A stretch of 37,835 nucleotides of DNA, taken from assembly GCA_003210155.1 (NCBI GenBank), contig QCNC01000014.1, positions 1 through 37,835 of the forward strand. Reading direction: 5' to 3'. The translations under genes were made by a program, and so were the position numbers. Of this stretch, positions 22,340 to 31,609 are shown one piece after another. Below the pieces are notes generated by a model. The model did no database searches. It saw only the letters and a list, made by a program, of their open reading frames with translations, and had not been told where the DNA came from. Position 1 is the first letter of the stretch. Every line of letters begins with the position of its first letter. Source of the stretch: Prochlorococcus sp. AG-424-E18. GTDB lineage: Bacteria > Cyanobacteriota > Cyanobacteriia > PCC-6307 > Cyanobiaceae.

Positions 22340-22426
22340 GTATTACAATTGACTAAGTCAAAAGATGTTAAATCTTATTTTTGTATCAATTATAACATTC
22401 ATAATGTCCGCCGAAAGGTTTATATG
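22340..22426 (+). promoter_or_regulatory. Putative NtcA-type sites and palindromes upstream of ORF81-glnB
   Basis: Two sites of the loose NtcA form GT-N10-AC are found: 22340-22353 (GTA-N8-GAC) and 22383-22396 (GTA-N8-AAC), 43 bases apart. Each differs from GTA-N8-TAC at one base. The second is followed 24 bases later by TATATG (22421-22426), the spacing usual between an NtcA site and the -10 box. Overlapping the first is a perfect 13-base palindrome TTGACTAAGTCAA (22349-22361), followed by a second inverted repeat AAGAT-N5-ATCTT (22362-22376). NtcA control of glnB is established in cyanobacteria; these sites are inferred. Confidence 0.4.
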
Positions 22427-22448
22427 TGTTTAGTTCACTGAAAAATTA

Positions 22449-22694
22449 ATGGACATTTGTTTGATAACTATCGATAACAACTTAAATAAATCCCTTCAAC
22501 CAAAAACTGCAATTGGAATGTTATGGCTTCAAACACACTTTGAGAATGATCAGTGGGAAGCGTTATCAAATAGTACAGTTATAATTTCTGAAGAAAATTC
22601 CCAACTATTAATCGAAGACGCCAAGAATGCAGGCCTTAATGTTGAATGTTTTTCTGATATTTCAATGTTGGATGTTTTCCCAAAAAACAATTAA
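22449..22694 (+). CDS. Hypothetical protein (81 aa) preceding glnB
   Basis: A small soluble protein of 81 residues with an alternating strand/helix pattern: MDICLITIDNN, a helix from PKTAIGMLWLQTHF, TVIISEENSQ and LLIEDAKNAGLNVECF. There are no metal motifs or membrane helices. It ends 24 bases before glnB with no terminator or promoter visible, so glnB is probably transcribed through it. It does not look like PipX, the known small PII partner. Function unknown; the linkage makes a role near nitrogen sensing possible. Confidence 0.75.
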   Translation: MDICLITIDNNLNKSLQPKTAIGMLWLQTHFENDQWEALSNSTVIISEENSQLLIEDAKNAGLNVECFSDISMLDVFPKNN

Positions 22695-23058
<364 letters not shown>

Positions 23059-23074
<16 letters not shown>

Positions 23075-23871
23075 ACTAAATTTTGTATATATTCACCATT
23101 AATACTTTTATTTGATTGACTTCCTAAGGTCATCCAAGCTAGATATTCATGATTCCCAGCAGGACCTACCAGAGGAGAAGCTATCAAATTCTTTATATTC
23201 CATTGGAAATTCTTAGCAGCATAGATAACAGACTCTATAGCCTCAGTATGAAATTTAGGATTGCGAACAACACCTCCTTTACTGACTTTATCTTTACCTA
23301 CCTCAAATTGGGGTTTAATTAAAAATATTCCCTCAATACAATCACCTTCTAATAAATTACCAATAGATTGAAAAACTAACTTTAATGAAATAAAAGACAA
23401 ATCAGCAACAACAAAATTTGGTAATTCATTACTTCTAGATAAAAGATCATTAGGTTTTAAATTTCGAATATTAGTTCGTTCAAAAAGTATGACTTTGGGA
23501 TTTTTTCTGATCTTCCATGCAGTCTGTCCATAACCAACATCTATCCCATAAACTAACTTTGCTCCATGTTGCAATAAGCAATCAGTAAATCCCCCAGTTG
23601 ATATTCCTGCATCAATACATATTTTATCTTTTACTTTAATTTCAAGTTTTTTAAATGCCTCCAATAATTTTTCACCTCCTCTTGATACAAACATTGGTTC
23701 GGAATCAATAAAAAATTCAGATCCAATTAATACTTGCTGTCCAGGTTTATCCAGTACTTTTCCATTGATATCTCTAACCTTTCCAGCAAGAATTAAACCT
23801 TGGGCTTTTTGACGTGTTTCACATAAACCTTTATTAAGAAGATAAAGGTCTAATCTACTTTTTTTAATCAT
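23059..23871 (-). CDS. tlyA: TlyA-family rRNA methyltransferase (S4 + FtsJ-like)
   Basis: The 270-residue protein has an N-terminal S4 RNA-binding domain (about 1-60, RLDLYLLNKGL and QKAQGLILAGKV) and a Rossmann methyltransferase domain (about 62-250) with SAM motif DAGISTGGFTDCLL and the ADLSFISL and IKPQFEVGK segments that are typical of TlyA. Characterised members 2'-O-methylate cytidines of 16S and 23S rRNA; the hemolysin label used in old annotations is misleading. It converges with glnB, the stops being separated by one base. Confidence 0.93.
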
Positions 23872-24161
23872 CTATTCATCAATAAAAAAAGATTGAATAA
23901 TGAACTTCTACAAGATTAAGATCCAAATTCTTTAATACCTTCTAATTTTAAATAAGAACTAAAAAATTACCCATTATTAACGAAAGGAATAAAGGAATAA
24001 ATGCAAACATTTTTAAATTTAAGCTTTCTTAATTAACCAGAAAAATGTTACATAAGAAAATAATAGCTAGGCAAATATCTTCAATGGCAAGTACATCTTT
24101 AAGGTATAGAGCAATAATTCGATTTTGGTTATAAAGTTTAAATTGTTAATTAATAAAAATT
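23872..24161 (+). other. Intergenic region between tlyA and purB
   Basis: This 290-base, very AT-rich spacer should carry the divergent promoters of tlyA and purB. A possible purB -10 is TATAAA at 24130-24135, 26 bases before the GTG start; no clear -35. The only coding candidate is a 20-codon hydrophobic frame on the minus strand (23948-24010). A near-perfect tandem AGGAATAA occurs around 23985-24000. I see no tRNA or known small RNA. Confidence 0.35.
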
Positions 24162-25457
24162 GTGATCGAGCGTTACACATTACCCGAAATGGGGAAAATC
24201 TGGACTGATAGCGCAAAATTCCAGAGTTGGCTTAAGGTTGAAATAGCTGCATGTGAAGCAAATTTTTCCCAGGGAAAAATTCCTGAGAATGCCATGAAAG
24301 AGATACGTTCAAATGCAAAGTTTGATGAATCTAGAATTACAGAAATTGAGAAAGAAGTTAAACATGATGTCATAGCATTTCTTACAAGCGTTAATGAATT
24401 TGTAGGAGATTCTGGAAGATATATACATGTTGGTATGACCAGTAGTGATGTACTAGATACTGGCTTATCTCTTCAGTTAAAAGATTCTTGCGAATTGTTA
24501 TTGGAAGAAATTGAGAACCTAGAAAATGAAGTCAGATTATTAGCAAGGAAGCATAAAAATACCTTAATGATTGACAGATCTCATGCAATTCATGGGGAGC
24601 CAATTTCCTTCGGTTTTAAACTTGCTGGATGGTTAGCAGAAATAATAAGGAACAAAAAAAGATTATTAACCCTGAAAGAATCTGTAGCTATTGGGCAAAT
24701 AAGTGGTGCAATGGGAACTTACGCTAATATAAATCCCAAAGTAGAACAAATAACTTGTGATTTACTCGGCTTAAAGCCAGATACAGCAAGTACCCAGGTC
24801 ATATCGAGAGACAGGCATGCAGAATATGTTCAAACTATTGCACTAGTTGGCGCTTCCCTAGATAGATTCGCAACTGAAATAAGAAATTTACAAAGAACTG
24901 ATGTTTTAGAAGTTGAGGAGGGCTTTACAAAAGGGCAAAAAGGAAGTTCTGCCATGCCTCATAAAAGAAATCCTATTCGAAGTGAAAGAGTAAGTGGTTT
25001 AGCAAGAATTTTGAGGAGTTACGTCTTAACAGCACTGGAAAATGTCCCACTTTGGCACGAAAGAGATATAAGCCATAGTTCAAATGAACGTATCATGCTA
25101 CCTGACGTATCAATCTGTTTGCATTTTATGCTCAGGGAAATGCAAGATATAGTAAGCAATTTAGAAGTTTATCCAAAAAATATGCTCAAAAATTTAAATA
25201 TATATGGTGGTGTAATCTTTAGTCAGAAGGTTTTACTTTTGCTTGTAAAGAAGGGCTTGTCTAGAGAAAAAGCTTATAGCTTAGTACAAAAAAATGCGCA
25301 TCAGGCCTGGAATACTCAGAATGGAAATTTCAAACAAAATTTAGAGAGAGATAATGAAATTATGAATTTTATTGATCAAAGTGACTTAGAAGAATGTTTT
25401 AATCCTTCAATTCATCTTAATAATTTAAGTGTAATATGGGAGAAGTTAGGTATCTAG
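24162..25457 (+). CDS. purB: Adenylosuccinate lyase
   Basis: Acts twice in purine synthesis: releases fumarate from SAICAR and from adenylosuccinate. The 431 residues start at a GTG (24162-24164); the N-terminal MIERYTLPEMGKIW matches the family start exactly, so the GTG is convincing. The superfamily signature SSAMPHKRNP is present, as are TSSDVLDT and the DRSHAIHG segment with the catalytic histidine. It is followed 48 bases later by fumC; PurB makes fumarate and FumC consumes it, a pairing that makes metabolic sense. Confidence 0.97.
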   Translation: MIERYTLPEMGKIWTDSAKFQSWLKVEIAACEANFSQGKIPENAMKEIRSNAKFDESRITEIEKEVKHDVIAFLTSVNEFVGDSGRYIHVGMTSSDVLDTGLSLQLKDSCELLLEEIENLENEVRLLARKHKNTLMIDRSHAIHGEPISFGFKLAGWLAEIIRNKKRLLTLKESVAIGQISGAMGTYANINPKVEQITCDLLGLKPDTASTQVISRDRHAEYVQTIALVGASLDRFATEIRNLQRTDVLEVEEGFTKGQKGSSAMPHKRNPIRSERVSGLARILRSYVLTALENVPLWHERDISHSSNERIMLPDVSICLHFMLREMQDIVSNLEVYPKNMLKNLNIYGGVIFSQKVLLLLVKKGLSREKAYSLVQKNAHQAWNTQNGNFKQNLERDNEIMNFIDQSDLEECFNPSIHLNNLSVIWEKLGI

Positions 25458-25462
25458 GATTA

Positions 25463-25498
25463 CTGAAAACCTTATCTAAGTTAAACCAGTGTTTTCAG
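25463..25498 (+). promoter_or_regulatory. Hairpin in purB-fumC spacer next to the fumC ribosome-binding site
   Basis: A perfect 8-bp inverted repeat, CTGAAAAC (25463-25470) and GTTTTCAG (25491-25498), with a 20-nt loop fills most of the 48-base spacer. Its 3' arm directly abuts the Shine-Dalgarno AGAGGA ahead of the fumC ATG. No T run follows, so it is not a terminator. It could tune fumC translation or mark an mRNA processing site. Confidence 0.45.
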
Positions 25499-25505
25499 AG
25501 GAATA

Positions 25506-26891
25506 ATGACCAAAAACTTTAGGATTGAAAAAGATAGTATGGGAACAATAGAGGTTCCCATTGAAGCTTTGTGGGGTGCTCAAACACAAAGATCGATATT
25601 AAATTTTTCTATTGGAGAAGAATTAATTCCAATTGAGTTAATTTATTCACTGACCCTCATAAAAAAAGCTGCTTCAATTGCGAATTTCAATTTAGGTTTA
25701 ATAGATAAAAGGAAAAAAGATTTGATTGTAGAGGCATGTACGGAAATACTTGATGGGCTTCACGATTCACAGTTTCCCTTAAAGGTTTGGCAAACAGGTA
25801 GTGGGACGCAAACAAATATGAATGTTAATGAGGTAATTTCAAATATTGCAGCTTTAAAAACTAATTCAGAGCTTGGTAGTCATCAACCAATTCATCCTAA
25901 TGATGATGTAAATAAATCTCAGTCAACTAATGATACTTTTCCTGCTGCTATTCAAATATCAGTTGTTAATGAAATAATCAAAAATTTAGTCCCAACGATA
26001 AGAGAACTTACGAAGATCCTTGATAAAAAAAGTGAACAATGGAAAGACCTCATAAAGATAGGAAGAACCCATTTTCAAGATGCAGTGCCCCTTACTTTTG
26101 GGCAAGAAATATCAGGATGGTCGGAGCAACTTAAAGATGCTGAGAATGCAATTATTATAAGCCTGAATGAATTGTATTTTTTACCTTTGGGAGGAACTGC
26201 AGTTGGAACAGGGATTAATTGTCCAAAAGGATTTTGTGAAGAGTCTATAAAATTAATTTCCGATGATACTAATCTAATGTTCTATAAATCAAAAAATAAT
26301 TTTTCTATCATGGCCTCGCATGATCGTCTTGCTCAAGTAATGAGCCAGATAAAAATATTAGCAGGTGCATTATTTAAAATTTCAAATGATATAAAAATTC
26401 TATCTTCTGGTCCAAGGTCAGGAATATATGAACTAATTATTCCTCAAAATGAACCTGGAAGTTCTATTATGCCAGGTAAAGTGAATCCAACTCAATGCGA
26501 AGCCTTATCAATGGTTTGTACTCAGATAATGGGTCTTGAATATGCAGTCTCAATGGCAAATTCTAGCGGCACTTTACAGATGAATGAATATAAGCCTCTT
26601 ATTGGATTTAATATTCTCACAAGTTTAAAATTACTTAAAAAAGTAATAGAAAACTTCAGAATAAAATTAGTTGATGGGATGGAACCTAATCAAAAGAGAA
26701 TAAAGTTAAATTTAGAAAATTCATTAATGTTGGTTACAGCCATAGTGCCAAAAGTAGGTTATGAAAAAGCAGCTGAAATTGCAAACCTTGCCTTCAAAGA
26801 ATCATTAAATTTAAAAGAGGCAACAATTAAATTAGGCTATTTAAACGAAGATGAATTTGATGAAGAAATGAATATCAATTCAATGATTTGA
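25506..26891 (+). CDS. fumC: Fumarate hydratase, class II
   Basis: Interconverts fumarate and malate without an iron-sulfur cluster. The 461 residues are full length, with substrate-site segments SGTQTNMNVNEV, HPNDDVNKSQSTND, GRTHFQDAVPLT and the signature GSSIMPGKVNP. A Shine-Dalgarno AGAGGA precedes the ATG. It sits behind purB on the same strand and its stop lies ten bases from that of the convergent helicase gene. Confidence 0.98.
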   Translation: MTKNFRIEKDSMGTIEVPIEALWGAQTQRSILNFSIGEELIPIELIYSLTLIKKAASIANFNLGLIDKRKKDLIVEACTEILDGLHDSQFPLKVWQTGSGTQTNMNVNEVISNIAALKTNSELGSHQPIHPNDDVNKSQSTNDTFPAAIQISVVNEIIKNLVPTIRELTKILDKKSEQWKDLIKIGRTHFQDAVPLTFGQEISGWSEQLKDAENAIIISLNELYFLPLGGTAVGTGINCPKGFCEESIKLISDDTNLMFYKSKNNFSIMASHDRLAQVMSQIKILAGALFKISNDIKILSSGPRSGIYELIIPQNEPGSSIMPGKVNPTQCEALSMVCTQIMGLEYAVSMANSSGTLQMNEYKPLIGFNILTSLKLLKKVIENFRIKLVDGMEPNQKRIKLNLENSLMLVTAIVPKVGYEKAAEIANLAFKESLNLKEATIKLGYLNEDEFDEEMNINSMI

Positions 26892-26901
26892 TTAAAAAAA
26901 T

Positions 26902-29628
26902 TTAAAAATTATTGTCAATTCTTTTTGTCGCAGGATTAATATCTTCAGAGACTTTTATAAGATCATTAGATTCAGAAACAGGAAAACGATTAATAGCTTT
27001 TAATGCTAGCTTAGCTTTGCTTTTTAATTTATTACTAACACCAATACAGTATTGCACCTGAGAAAGGACATCAATTGATCTTCTAATAATCCTCACTACA
27101 TCACCTTCATCTAATGAAGTATTAAAAACCAAATCTTTCCATTTTTTTCCTCTTGCCCATTCAGAAATAATTCCAGTCAACTCTGTTTCTAAATAGATAG
27201 GAATATCAATATTAAACTTATTTTGTTGAAAAGAGACTAATTTTCTTAAACCATCTAATTCATTAAAAACATCTAATACCTTTAAAGAAGGCTTGAAATT
27301 ACACCAAAGATGAGGCCTCCTTACATCAACACATATAGCTTGAATAATTGCAGCTAACTCTGGAGGATCTAAATCGTCTAAATAACCACTAACTAAAACA
27401 AGACCAATCCATAATTCATTTTCACTTCTTATTGCACCAACTGTTTGTCCAACTTCTGTCAATTCCAAATCATTTAAACAACCAAAATGATTCAAAATTT
27501 TAATCAAATCAGTAAAAGTTCTCCAGTTATGATTTTCTTTATCCTCGAGAAGTTTTTTTCTAATATTTATTTCTTGTTCAACATCAATAATTTTTTTTCT
27601 ATATTTCTTCAATTTCTTAGAGTCTCCAAATCTGTGTGCAGGATGATCAGTAATTGTTTCTTCTAAATTATTAATTTGTTGCTTTTGTGCCAAAACTTCC
27701 TTTGTCAAATCATAATGTGGAGTTTGTAAATCATTTTTTTTTGAAACTTCTAAAATTCGATCCGAATAACACTGCGACATATCATCTCCCCTAAATACCT
27801 CTCCAGAAAAATACATCTTTGGCACTTCAAGTCCTAAGACATCAATTGCATCCAAATCATTAAAAATACTTACTATGTATGAGGGTTTTATAAGAATAAA
27901 TAAATTATCAATTGTCAAACACAATAAACTCTTAATTTTTTGGGATTCATATATTTTCTTACAAATTAATCCTGGAACAATTTTTCTTTTAATTTGGGGA
28001 GCTTTGATTGAAATTAAGCTTCCATCTTTAATATATGGAAGTGCATTGGTTATCTCTTCTGATAATTTTTCTGCTGATTGTTTTTCTAAAATTTTCAAGA
28101 GTCTTCTCTCTTCTTTAAGACGATTTTTTAACTTTTCGTATGCATCAAAATCTTTCCATGAAACGTTATATGTAATTTTTTTTAACTCAATTAAATCCTT
28201 ATCTAAATTTTCAAGAATTATATTCTCACCTGATGATTCACCTAAATATAAAAAACTACCAAAACTTCTTTTGATTAATTCTTTAGACTTCTCTAAAGTA
28301 TAACTTTGTAAAAGATTAAGTACCATTCCATAGCTTGGAGTGAATTGACTTTCTAGAGCATTTGGTTTGCTTATAGCCAGTGCACTTGCTTCTTTGGCAC
28401 CTTCGAATCTTGTTTGTAATGTAACAACATATCCCTGGGTATCTTTTCCTCTTCTTCCTGCTCTTCCTGACATTTGCAAAAATTCACTGCTAAATAATAA
28501 TCTATGACCATCATCTGTCCTTTTTGATAAAGAAGAAATAACAGTTGTTCTTGCGGGCATATTTATTCCTGCAGCAAGAGTTTCAGTTGCAAAAACAACT
28601 TTTATTAAACCTTGCTGAAATAATTCCTCAACCAATTCTTTCCATGCAGGCAATAATCCAGCATGATGAGATGCAATACCGCGTTTTAATGCCTCGCATT
28701 GAGATTTATCTTTAATTGCTTCCTTATTATTTTTAAGATAAACATCTAATTTTTGGGATATCATACTTGCTTCTGAATAACTGACTAAAGTTAAATCTTT
28801 AATATTCTCAATAGCCTTGTCACATCCTCTTCTACTAAAAATAAAATAAATAGCTGGCAACATATTTCGTTCAGCTAGTTTCGAGATCACAAAGTCAATT
28901 GAGGGAGACTTTGGTTGCATTATCCTGCCCACTTTTCCTCTTATTTTCTGCCCTTTAGGAGCTCTCCAAATTTTACAGTTTGGATGAATTCCATTACCCT
29001 TATTATTTAAAAGTGGATGGAGGCCTTTAACACTACAAAAAATAAAATCAAGTGGGACTGGTCTCTTATCACTATTAATTAGTACTGTGGGGCCATGAAC
29101 TTTTTCTATCCAATTTTGCAATTGATCTGCATTGGCTATTGTGGCTGATAAAGCTATTATTTGAGTTCTAATAGGGCAATGGATTATAGTTTCTTCCCAA
29201 ACTGTACCTCTTTGTGGATCATTCATATAATGACATTCATCAAGAATTACAGATTCTAAATTTTCTAAAGGATCATCAAATTCATCAAATTCGCCATAAA
29301 GCATGTTCCTAAAAATCTCAGTCGTCATGACTAAGATTGGTGCTTCTCTATTTATGCTTATATCACCAGTCAAAAGACCAACTTTATTCTCACCATATTG
29401 ATTCGCAAAATCTCTAAACTTTTGGTTTGATAGGGCCTTTAAAGGTGTTGTATAAAAAACTCTGCTGTCATGAGATAAGCCTCTATATATAGAAAATTCA
29501 CCTATTAATGTTTTACCAGAACCTGTTGGTGCTGTTAAAACAACAGAATTTCCGCTATTAATAGCTCTTATTGCTTCTAATTGGAAATCATCTAGCGGAA
29601 AGGGGAAATATTCCTCTAAATTAAGCAA
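26902..29628 (-). CDS. Ski2/Mtr4-like superfamily 2 RNA helicase (ISE2 type)
   Basis: A 908-residue DExH helicase. The N-terminal core shows motif I APTGSGKT (33-40), motif Ia TTPLKALSNQKF, motif II DECH (130-133), motif III SAT and motif VI QMSGRAGRRG near residue 390, followed by a long C-terminal part with a DSHCT-like helical domain (last about 170 residues). This order is that of Ski2-like RNA helicases. The nearest plant relative by architecture is probably chloroplast ISE2, which works in RNA processing. It is divergent from the biotin operon. Function in cyanobacteria is not settled. Confidence 0.88.
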   Translation of the reverse strand: MLNLEEYFPFPLDDFQLEAIRAINSGNSVVLTAPTGSGKTLIGEFSIYRGLSHDSRVFYTTPLKALSNQKFRDFANQYGENKVGLLTGDISINREAPILVMTTEIFRNMLYGEFDEFDDPLENLESVILDECHYMNDPQRGTVWEETIIHCPIRTQIIALSATIANADQLQNWIEKVHGPTVLINSDKRPVPLDFIFCSVKGLHPLLNNKGNGIHPNCKIWRAPKGQKIRGKVGRIMQPKSPSIDFVISKLAERNMLPAIYFIFSRRGCDKAIENIKDLTLVSYSEASMISQKLDVYLKNNKEAIKDKSQCEALKRGIASHHAGLLPAWKELVEELFQQGLIKVVFATETLAAGINMPARTTVISSLSKRTDDGHRLLFSSEFLQMSGRAGRRGKDTQGYVVTLQTRFEGAKEASALAISKPNALESQFTPSYGMVLNLLQSYTLEKSKELIKRSFGSFLYLGESSGENIILENLDKDLIELKKITYNVSWKDFDAYEKLKNRLKEERRLLKILEKQSAEKLSEEITNALPYIKDGSLISIKAPQIKRKIVPGLICKKIYESQKIKSLLCLTIDNLFILIKPSYIVSIFNDLDAIDVLGLEVPKMYFSGEVFRGDDMSQCYSDRILEVSKKNDLQTPHYDLTKEVLAQKQQINNLEETITDHPAHRFGDSKKLKKYRKKIIDVEQEINIRKKLLEDKENHNWRTFTDLIKILNHFGCLNDLELTEVGQTVGAIRSENELWIGLVLVSGYLDDLDPPELAAIIQAICVDVRRPHLWCNFKPSLKVLDVFNELDGLRKLVSFQQNKFNIDIPIYLETELTGIISEWARGKKWKDLVFNTSLDEGDVVRIIRRSIDVLSQVQYCIGVSNKLKSKAKLALKAINRFPVSESNDLIKVSEDINPATKRIDNNF

Positions 29629-29767
29629 TAATTGTGATTGAAGAGAGGATGAGTTAACTTCTTAATATATGATCTATATAGATATTAATAAACAAAAAAT
29701 ACCTTGCAAACTTTAATAGTAAATCTAAATCTTTTTAATTAAATCCACTATATTTTATTTTGCCAAA
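29629..29767 (+). promoter_or_regulatory. Divergent helicase/biotin-operon regulatory region
   Basis: This 139-base AT-rich spacer carries a perfect 12-base palindrome ATCTATATAGAT at 29672-29683, about 85 bases ahead of bioF. A BirA-type operator (TTGTAAACC-N16-GGTTTACAA) is absent. The palindrome could bind a dimeric regulator, though in sequence this AT-rich chance matches are frequent. Confidence 0.35.
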
Positions 29768-30907
29768 ATGAAAAAAGTAAAAGTTCCAAAAAATAGAATC
29801 CGTAAATTAAGAACATTTTCTTTAGGTAAAAAATCCTTCGAACTTCTAAGTTTAAATTCGCAAAATAAAAAACTTATAGACTTATGCAGTAATGATTATT
29901 TTGGATTAAGCAGGGACAAGGATTTAATAAAAGCTGCTTACCAAATAAGTTTATTAGAAGGCATTGGTTCAGGAAGCTCTAGGTTTATTACAGGTTCAAG
30001 ACCAATACATAAATTATTAGAAACAGAACTTGCCAAGTGGCTTGATCAAGAGAAAGTATTACTTTTCCCAAGCGGATTTCAAGCAAATATAGCCGCTATC
30101 CAGGCTTTAGCAAACAGAAATAGTGTCGTAATAGCAGATAAATTGATCCATAACTCTTTATTGGTTGGAGTCAAAGCTGCTCAAGCAAAACTTTTTCGAT
30201 TCTCACACAATAATTTAAAAGATTTAGAAGATAAAATTATTAAATCTAACCCCACAAAAAATTCCATTTTAGTTGTTGTTGAATCTCTTTATAGCATGGA
30301 GGGATCAATTGCTCCGCTCAGAGAAATAACGGAAATTTGCAAAAAAAATAGTGTTCAATTATTAGTTGACGAAGCTCATGCAATTGGGATATTGGGGCCT
30401 GAAGGCAGGGGTTTAAGTTTTAATTGTCGTTCAGATATAACTATGATTACTGGAACTTTTGGAAAAGCATTTGGAAGCGGTGGAGCTTTCATAGCTTCCA
30501 ATTCAGAAATTGGAGAGTATCTTATCCAAACAAGTGGTGCATTTAGGTATACAACTGCACTTGCGCCATCTTTGGCTGCTGGGGCACTTGAAGGTTTAAA
30601 AAAAATTTTAGAAAATAAAGAATGGGGTAATGATTTGTTATCTTCTGCGAATGTATGGAAAGATGAAATTATTAAAAATTTTAGTTTTCCAGTTCAGGGA
30701 GATTCCCACATTTTATCAATTATTGTTGGCCAAGAAGAGAAAGCAATTTATCTACAAAAATATCTCGAAGAAAATGGGTTTTTAGCAATTGCGATAAGAC
30801 CTCCAACTGTTCCAGTGGGGCAATCAAGGATCAGAATAACAATACGAAGAAACTTAGATTTTAATCTGCTAAATAATTTCATTGCAGTATTAAAAGAGTT
30901 TAAATGA
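29768..30907 (+). CDS. bioF: 8-amino-7-oxononanoate synthase
   Basis: PLP enzyme condensing pimeloyl-ACP (or -CoA) with L-alanine, the first ring-forming step of biotin synthesis. The 379 residues show the alpha-oxoamine synthase features: SNDYFGLSRD, GSGSSRFITGS, DEAHAIG (201-207) and the PLP lysine Lys233 in TGTFGKAFGSGG. First gene of a five-gene operon; its stop overlaps bioK by four bases (ATGA). Related glycine C-acetyltransferases are excluded by the operon context. Confidence 0.95.
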   Translation: MKKVKVPKNRIRKLRTFSLGKKSFELLSLNSQNKKLIDLCSNDYFGLSRDKDLIKAAYQISLLEGIGSGSSRFITGSRPIHKLLETELAKWLDQEKVLLFPSGFQANIAAIQALANRNSVVIADKLIHNSLLVGVKAAQAKLFRFSHNNLKDLEDKIIKSNPTKNSILVVVESLYSMEGSIAPLREITEICKKNSVQLLVDEAHAIGILGPEGRGLSFNCRSDITMITGTFGKAFGSGGAFIASNSEIGEYLIQTSGAFRYTTALAPSLAAGALEGLKKILENKEWGNDLLSSANVWKDEIIKNFSFPVQGDSHILSIIVGQEEKAIYLQKYLEENGFLAIAIRPPTVPVGQSRIRITIRRNLDFNLLNNFIAVLKEFK

Positions 30908-31608
30908 AACAAATTATTACTCAACATGGATGGGGACTAAATAAATATTTCTGGGATGATTATAAAGTTGATTTTTTAAATAATAATTGGCATTGGCAAG
31001 ATAATGAAAGGGGCTATTTTTCGACAAATAATTATCAAGCAAAATGGATTAAAAGCGAATCTAAAAAAGAAATCAGAATGACTTTATGCCATTCATTTGG
31101 TTTTCATTTAATGCCAAAAAAAATTTTAAAAGACGCAACTCATATTGTTCTTATAAATTCTTTTAATAATTTTCTTCCTTTAAGTAATAAGAGAAACTTT
31201 ATTTTGAGGTCTTTAAAAAGAATGGAAGCAAAAATCATAAAAGATGAACCTAAGGATATGTTGAAAGAATTTATATATAGATCATTTATGCCAAATCATA
31301 TGAACAATAGTTTTAAAAATATCTTTTATAAAAGTCTAGAGAGTTTAAATAAAACTCTTCTTTTAAGTGATTTAAAAGAACTTTACATCAATAGAGATTT
31401 TCCAGTATTTTTAAGAAAAGATTGCAAAATTATTTTTATAAAATCAGAAAATGATTTAATTCTTGACAACGAATCAAATAATAACTTTTTAGATTCCTTA
31501 AATAAAACACTTGAAAGGAAGCCAATTTTAATTAAATTAGCTCAACAAGGTCATTGCTTGAATAATTTAAATTTATACGAGATCTTACGTAATACACTTA
31601 ACGATTGA
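30904..31608 (+). CDS. bioK: Pimeloyl-ACP methyl ester esterase, BioK type
   Basis: Removes the methyl group from pimeloyl-ACP methyl ester, ending the BioC-initiated pimelate pathway. In most bacteria BioH does this; picocyanobacteria use an unrelated-looking alpha/beta hydrolase named BioK. The 234-residue protein has a nucleophile elbow at 62-66 reading C-H-S-F-G in place of G-x-S-x-G, with Ser64, and plausible partners Asp184 (SENDLI) and His217 (QQGHCL). It is flanked by bioF and bioC with a 4-base overlap and a 1-base gap. The identification rests mainly on context and this motif. Confidence 0.85.
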   Translation: MKQIITQHGWGLNKYFWDDYKVDFLNNNWHWQDNERGYFSTNNYQAKWIKSESKKEIRMTLCHSFGFHLMPKKILKDATHIVLINSFNNFLPLSNKRNFILRSLKRMEAKIIKDEPKDMLKEFIYRSFMPNHMNNSFKNIFYKSLESLNKTLLLSDLKELYINRDFPVFLRKDCKIIFIKSENDLILDNESNNNFLDSLNKTLERKPILIKLAQQGHCLNNLNLYEILRNTLND

Positions 31609-31609
31609 A

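Noticed and set aside
27875..28303. 142-codon open frame antisense to the helicase gene
   Set aside because: Shadow of a long real gene, rich in Ser, Phe, Ile and Leu, as expected from the complement of AT-rich coding DNA.
29629..29767. BirA operator controlling the biotin operon
   Set aside because: No TTGTAAACC-N16-GGTTTACAA-like pair in the spacer.
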